From: JBNLBT01 sp050303435
GTDB taxonomy: Bacteria; Pseudomonadota; Gammaproteobacteria; Xanthomonadales; Marinicellaceae
Length of the DNA stretch: 8,227 bases
NCBI GenBank assembly: GCA_050303435.1
Contig: JBNLBT010000134.1
Span: forward strand, 1 to 8,227
Reading direction: 5' to 3'
The number at the start of each line of letters is the position of its first letter. Position 1 is the first letter of the stretch. The notes below the pieces were generated by a model, which worked only from the letters and a program-made list of their open reading frames with translations, was not told the DNA's origin and searched no databases. Below are positions 5,418 through 8,227 of this stretch, piece after piece. Position numbers and translations under genes: made by a program.

Positions 5418-6676
5418 GGCAGTTCCGGGGTGATTTTGCGGTTGCGGGTGGCTTTGCTGAAGATCATGCTGCGCACGTTGTCGGGCGACTGTTCCTGCAC
5501 TTTGGTCCAGAAATCCGCTTCCTCGGCCAGTTCCGGATAACTTTCCGCGCGCAGCAGCAGGAAATCGTAGGCGGCGCGAAACCTCGGGTGATTGAGGGTT
5601 TTGAATACGCGTTTGCCGTGCATGCGTTTGAAGCGCAGTTGCAGCATCCAGATCTGCCGGATGCCGGCCTGAATGGATTTGGGTATCGCCAGAATGCGCC
5701 GCTGGTTTTCCATCAGGTCGGTGGTGACCTGGTGCAAAGTCTCGTACGGGGGGCGGCCGCGCTCGATGGCTTTGTGATAGCGTTTTTTGAATTCCAGCCA
5801 CAACACGCAGGACAGCAGAAACACCGGCGTCACCGATTGGTCATTGGCCAGACGGCGGTCGGTGTTGCGAAACGCGTTTTGCAGCATCTGGCGGGAATTT
5901 TCGTCCTGTTCCAGCAGTTTGCGGGCGTCGGGAAACAGCAGCTGAAACAGCCCGCATTCCATCATGCGTTCAAAGGCCACCGCCATCTGGCCGCAATGGA
6001 AAATCTTGATGATTTCATCGAAAAGACGCGCCGAGGGCACTTTCAGCAGAGACTGGTGGTATTTGGGGATTTCGTTTTTACACTGTTCACCCAGATCGAG
6101 TCCCAGCTTGGAAGAAAAGCGGATGGCCCTGAGGATGCGCACCGGGTCTTCCTGATAGCGCACCGCCGGTTTGCCGATCAGCGTCAGACGCCCCTTGCGG
6201 ATGTCGTCCACGCCGCCGACGTAATCAAGAATGGTGTTGTCGTGCAGGTCCAGGTACAGGGCGTTGCAGGTGAAGTCCCGACGCCAGGCGTCCTGATCAA
6301 TGCTGCCGAACACGTTGTCACGGATGATCTGGCCTTTGTGAATGATCTGGCCTTTACCGGGTTGCGATCCGCGGAAAGTGGCCACTTCATAGACGTTGTT
6401 GTTCTGATAAATGTGTGCCAGTCTGAAGCGGCGGCCGATGATGCGGCAGCGTTTCTTGAAAATGCCTTTGATTTCGTCCGGTGTGGCGTCGGTGGAAATG
6501 TCAAAATCCTTGGGCGTCAGGCCCAGCAGCAGGTCGCGCACCGCTCCACCCACAATGTATGCTTTGTACCCGTGTGCATTCAGCTTGCCGATGATGTCCT
6601 GGGCTGCGTTGGAGATGTGTTGTGTGGGGAGTTTGTGCTGCTGATGGGAGTAGGTTGTTAATTGTTGCTCAGTCAA
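5414..6676 (-). CDS. pcnB: Poly(A) polymerase I
   Basis: Adds 3' poly(A) tails to RNA, marking it for decay, and affects plasmid copy number in E. coli. It has 420 residues (E. coli about 465). The nucleotidyltransferase core is YIVGGAVRDLLLG (40-52) with catalytic D57 and D59 in KDFDIS. CRIIGRRFRLAHIY (77-90) is the version typical of PcnB rather than CCA-adding enzymes, and RRDFTCNALYLD (132-143) and EDPVRILRAIRFSSKLG (176-192) follow. The tail ends NRKITPELP and lacks the long Arg/Pro-rich extension of E. coli. The start must be TTG 6674-6676: an in-frame TGA lies four codons upstream, and no ATG or GTG occurs before the catalytic core. There is no clear Shine-Dalgarno. E. coli pcnB is also known to use a poor start codon (AUU), so low translation may be a shared trait. 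Confidence 0.95.
   Translation of the reverse strand: MTEQQLTTYSHQQHKLPTQHISNAAQDIIGKLNAHGYKAYIVGGAVRDLLLGLTPKDFDISTDATPDEIKGIFKKRCRIIGRRFRLAHIYQNNNVYEVATFRGSQPGKGQIIHKGQIIRDNVFGSIDQDAWRRDFTCNALYLDLHDNTILDYVGGVDDIRKGRLTLIGKPAVRYQEDPVRILRAIRFSSKLGLDLGEQCKNEIPKYHQSLLKVPSARLFDEIIKIFHCGQMAVAFERMMECGLFQLLFPDARKLLEQDENSRQMLQNAFRNTDRRLANDQSVTPVFLLSCVLWLEFKKRYHKAIERGRPPYETLHQVTTDLMENQRRILAIPKSIQAGIRQIWMLQLRFKRMHGKRVFKTLNHPRFRAAYDFLLLRAESYPELAEEADFWTKVQEQSPDNVRSMIFSKATRNRKITPELP
6324..6355. repeat. 18-base-period duplication inside pcnB
   Basis: ATGATCTGGCCTTT occurs at 6324-6337 and again at 6342-6355. In the protein it gives KGQIIH followed by KGQIIR (residues about 108-119), just after VATFRG. The reading frame is kept. 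This loop appears variable between PcnB proteins, so the duplication is probably neutral. Confidence 0.7.
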
Positions 6677-6685
6677 GTTTTTCGC

Positions 6686-6714
6686 TCAAAGGGCCATTTT
6701 TGATGGTGTATAAT
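6686..6714 (+). promoter_or_regulatory. fdxA promoter
   Basis: A perfect TATAAT -10 box (6709-6714) lies 31 bases before the fdxA start. The -35 position at 17-base spacing (6686-6691) reads TCAAAG, a poor match, which hints at activator dependence or a weak promoter. Transcription would begin near 6721, giving a leader of about 25 bases containing only the ribosome site. Confidence 0.65.
6688..6700. repeat. 13-base near-palindrome AAAGGGCCATTTT, copy 2 (fdxA/pcnB divergent region)
   Basis: Identical to the copy at 4679-4691. It covers the -35/spacer part of the fdxA promoter and lies 12-24 bases before the pcnB TTG start. The -35 sequence there is poor, so a protein bound to this dyad could assist or block fdxA transcription. 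This is inferred from position only. Confidence 0.3.
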
Positions 6715-6732
6715 GTTACCTTATTATTCTGT

Positions 6733-6738
6733 AAGGAG
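6733..6738 (+). promoter_or_regulatory. fdxA ribosome binding site
   Basis: AAGGAG, 7 bases before the ATG at 6746. It is the best Shine-Dalgarno in the window and fixes the fdxA start at 6746 rather than the in-frame ATG at 6713, which lies inside the promoter. Confidence 0.9.
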
Positions 6739-6745
6739 CAAATGC

Positions 6746-7069
6746 ATGACATTCGTTGTCACTGAGGCCTGCATCAAGTGTAAATACACCGATTGCGTTG
6801 AGGTCTGTCCGGTCGACTGTTTCCACGAAGGACCCAATTTTCTGGTCATCGACCCGGAAGAGTGCATTGACTGCACACTGTGCGAACCCGAATGTCCGAT
6901 TGAAGCCATTTATCCTGAGGATGACCTGCCTGAAGGGCAACAGGAATTCCTGGAAATCAACCGTGAATTGTCTGCTCTCTGGCCGGTGATCACGCAGATG
7001 AAGGAAGCACCTGAGGACGCCGAACAGTGGTCCCAGGTGAAAGACAAAAAACACCTGCTGGAAAAATAA
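6746..7069 (+). CDS. fdxA: Seven-iron ferredoxin ([3Fe-4S][4Fe-4S]), FdxA type
   Basis: Small cytoplasmic electron carrier with 107 residues, the same length as Azotobacter vinelandii ferredoxin I and very similar to it. All nine cysteines of that family are present: C9, C12, C17, C21, C25, C40, C43, C46 and C50. By comparison with A. vinelandii FdI, C9, C17 and C50 should hold the [3Fe-4S] cluster and C21, C40, C43 and C46 the [4Fe-4S] cluster, with C12 and C25 free. YTDCVEVCPVDCFHEGPNF (14-32) and CIDCTLCEPECPIEAIYPED are diagnostic. The C-terminal half is acidic, with WPVITQ as in FdI. It is a lone gene with its own promoter, the only plus-strand gene here, divergent from pcnB and convergent with bamC. 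Its redox partner cannot be inferred from the context. Confidence 0.97.
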   Translation: MTFVVTEACIKCKYTDCVEVCPVDCFHEGPNFLVIDPEECIDCTLCEPECPIEAIYPEDDLPEGQQEFLEINRELSALWPVITQMKEAPEDAEQWSQVKDKKHLLEK

Positions 7070-7114
7070 CTGGTCTTGCAATCGGTGGAACCCGACTTTT
7101 TGCCCGGCGTCTCG

Positions 7115-7129
7115 CCGCTGACTCAGCGG
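7115..7129. terminator. Hairpin between convergent fdxA and bamC
   Basis: CCGCTG (7115-7120) and CAGCGG (7124-7129) form a perfect 6-base stem with a 3-base loop, overlapping the bamC stop. Neither strand has a T tract after it, so it is not a standard intrinsic terminator. It might slow polymerase or protect mRNA ends in both directions. The 53-base gap (7070-7122) holds nothing else I can support. Confidence 0.25.
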
Positions 7130-7773
7130 TTGATGACTTTAAGAAACACTTCCCCAAGCAAATCATCGGTGATGATCGGATCCGGCTTCAGGCCGCTTTC
7201 AGTGCTCATCACCAGATAGCTGGTGCGCGCATCGCTTGAACAACTCAGCACGTAGCGTCCTGAACGGTCGGCGTAGCCATTGTCTCGGGTGAACAGGCGG
7301 GTCAGAAATCCGGCCTCTTTCAACGCCTTGGCGTCGGTGTCGTGGTAATTCAAAATCACCCGGCACGCGTCTGGCTGTTGTTCCACCAGAACCCAGCCAG
7401 TGATATCGAGTTGTGAAATGACCGGCCAGAAATCGTATCCCTGATTGAACACTTCAATGGCCGGCAAGCCGTCCTTCTCGCTGATCTGCACCCGTTCATC
7501 GGCGCTGCGCTGGCGTGAGAAGGTGATCGGCGGGGGCGTGGTGTCGGGAATTTCTGTCACGGTGGCGTCGTTCGGCACTTCTGGAATGGCCAGGTCTGAG
7601 GACTGATTGGGCGGATCAAAGCCCGATGGCAGCTCAATCGGTTCGGACTGACGGCTTTTGATGTATGGCTCGCGTTCCTTGATGGTCCGATCCAGTTTGT
7701 TGCAGCCTGTCAAGGCGATGCAGAGCAGACACATCGCCAGCAGCGCCCGCTTGTCAGTTCCTGTTGTATTCAT
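7123..7773 (-). CDS. bamC: BamC-like outer-membrane lipoprotein (short form)
   Basis: Probable accessory lipoprotein of the BAM complex, which inserts beta-barrel proteins into the outer membrane. It has 216 residues against about 344 in E. coli. A signal peptide (KRALLAMCLLCIA) ends in the lipobox LTGC with lipidated C24. A Pro/Asp-rich, apparently unstructured stretch follows (about 40-95), as in the BamC N-terminus that wraps BamD. Then comes a domain with LPAIEVFNQGYDFWPVISQLDITGW, resembling the first helix-grip domain of BamC. A second such domain is missing. The start at 7771-7773 gives a 23-residue signal peptide; ATG 7792-7794 would add seven residues (MNWIIRP) and is possible. It overlaps dapA by 20 bases, and the dapA-bamC (nlpB) order is the classic one, which is the main support for the name. 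Confidence 0.78.
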   Translation of the reverse strand: MNTTGTDKRALLAMCLLCIALTGCNKLDRTIKEREPYIKSRQSEPIELPSGFDPPNQSSDLAIPEVPNDATVTEIPDTTPPPITFSRQRSADERVQISEKDGLPAIEVFNQGYDFWPVISQLDITGWVLVEQQPDACRVILNYHDTDAKALKEAGFLTRLFTRDNGYADRSGRYVLSCSSDARTSYLVMSTESGLKPDPIITDDLLGEVFLKVINR

Positions 7774-8227
7774 CGGTCGTATTATCCAGTTCATTTTTCC
7801 AGTGTGTCTCGGACGATTTCATCCAGCTCAGTGGTGCACGGATGCCGTCATCAATCAGGCCTGCCTTGTGCAACAGCCACTTCACCGGTCCCGGGTTCGG
7901 TTCGCTGCTCAGCAGGCGATACAAGTCGCGCAATGCGCGGTCTTTTTCTTCTGCCAGGGTGTGATCGCCAAGGGCCATCACCTGGCAGATTTCAGCGATG
8001 CTGTGCGGCCGCGCGTTGGCCGCCACACTGATCACGCCAAAAGCGCCGTGGCGCATGGCTTCTAAAAAACTGTCGTCGTCGCCCGACAGAATGGCAAAGC
8101 CGCTTTGACATTCGCTGCGCAGTTGTGCAATGCGTTGCATGTCGCGTTTGGCTTCCTTGATGCCGATGATGTTGTCGTGGCGTGACAGCTGCGCCGAGCT
8201 TGCGCTATCCAGATCCACCGCCGTGCG
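7754..8227 (-). CDS. dapA: 4-hydroxy-tetrahydrodipicolinate synthase, C-terminal part (cut by the right window edge)
   Basis: Condenses pyruvate with aspartate semialdehyde, the first committed step to diaminopimelate and lysine. The 157 C-terminal residues are present and the frame runs open off the right edge. The fragment starts at RTAVDLD, equivalent to R138 of the E. coli SRTGCDL motif. IIGIKEA holds the Schiff-base lysine (K161 in E. coli), followed by AILSGDDDSFLEAMRHGAFGV, ISVAAN and EPNPGPVKWLLHKAGLI, all characteristic of DapA. The implied total of about 294 residues is normal for the family (292 in E. coli). The last residues, ELDNTTDEYNRN, are polar and unlike the usual ending, and their codons overlap the bamC start. 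DapA makes cell-wall precursor and lysine, while bamC acts in the outer membrane, so the pairing is conserved rather than functional. Confidence 0.96.
   Translation of the reverse strand, partial: RTAVDLDSASSAQLSRHDNIIGIKEAKRDMQRIAQLRSECQSGFAILSGDDDSFLEAMRHGAFGVISVAANARPHSIAEICQVMALGDHTLAEEKDRALRDLYRLLSSEPNPGPVKWLLHKAGLIDDGIRAPLSWMKSSETHWKNELDNTTDEYNRN

Noticed and set aside
5418..5801. Upstream extension of the folK frame
   Set aside because: It is Arg/Pro-rich shadow sequence inside pcnB. HPPK homology begins just after the GTG at 5417.

Overview
The window reads as an ordinary chromosomal segment from a gammaproteobacterium. It is fairly GC-rich by eye. The evidence is the gene content and gene pairs: dapA followed by a bamC-like lipoprotein gene, pcnB overlapping folK, apbC overlapping dcd, and an Azotobacter/Pseudomonas-type seven-iron ferredoxin. 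The Dcd protein is very close to the 188-residue Pseudomonas-type enzyme as I remember it. I cannot name the genus. Nothing indicates a mobile element, CRISPR array, rRNA or tRNA, and I see no new multi-gene system. The novelty is in the non-coding DNA.

Layout. Bases 1-4651 (minus strand) hold a tightly packed run read right to left: pgi, apbC, dcd, thrB and thrC, the last cut by the left edge. Junctions are overlaps of 8, 4 and 11 bases and one 18-base gap, so this looks like one transcription unit. It joins glucose-6-phosphate isomerase, an Fe-S cluster carrier, dCTP deaminase and the last two steps of threonine synthesis. Bases 4652-4913 are an AT-rich non-coding island. On the minus strand it holds a good sigma70-type promoter (17-base spacer) and, about 100 bases on, a strong intrinsic terminator, both upstream of pgi. 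This is either an independent small RNA of about 97 nt or an attenuated leader of the pgi operon.

Bases 4914-6676 (minus) hold pcnB (poly(A) polymerase, TTG start) and folK (HPPK, GTG start), overlapping by 4 bases. A 69-base divergent gap follows, with a consensus -10 box for fdxA (plus strand, 6746-7069). fdxA converges on bamC, and dapA (minus, cut by the right edge) overlaps bamC by 20 bases.

How the genes fit together. Most are core housekeeping genes: glycolysis/gluconeogenesis, Fe-S assembly, dUTP supply for dTMP, threonine and lysine branches of the aspartate family, folate, RNA 3' polyadenylation and outer-membrane assembly. The points worth a second look are the promoter-terminator pair before pgi, the GTTGT/ACAAC cluster around it, the non-AUG start of pcnB, a BamC with apparently one folded domain, altered signature residues in HPPK, and a 13-base near-palindrome shared by the two main upstream regions.
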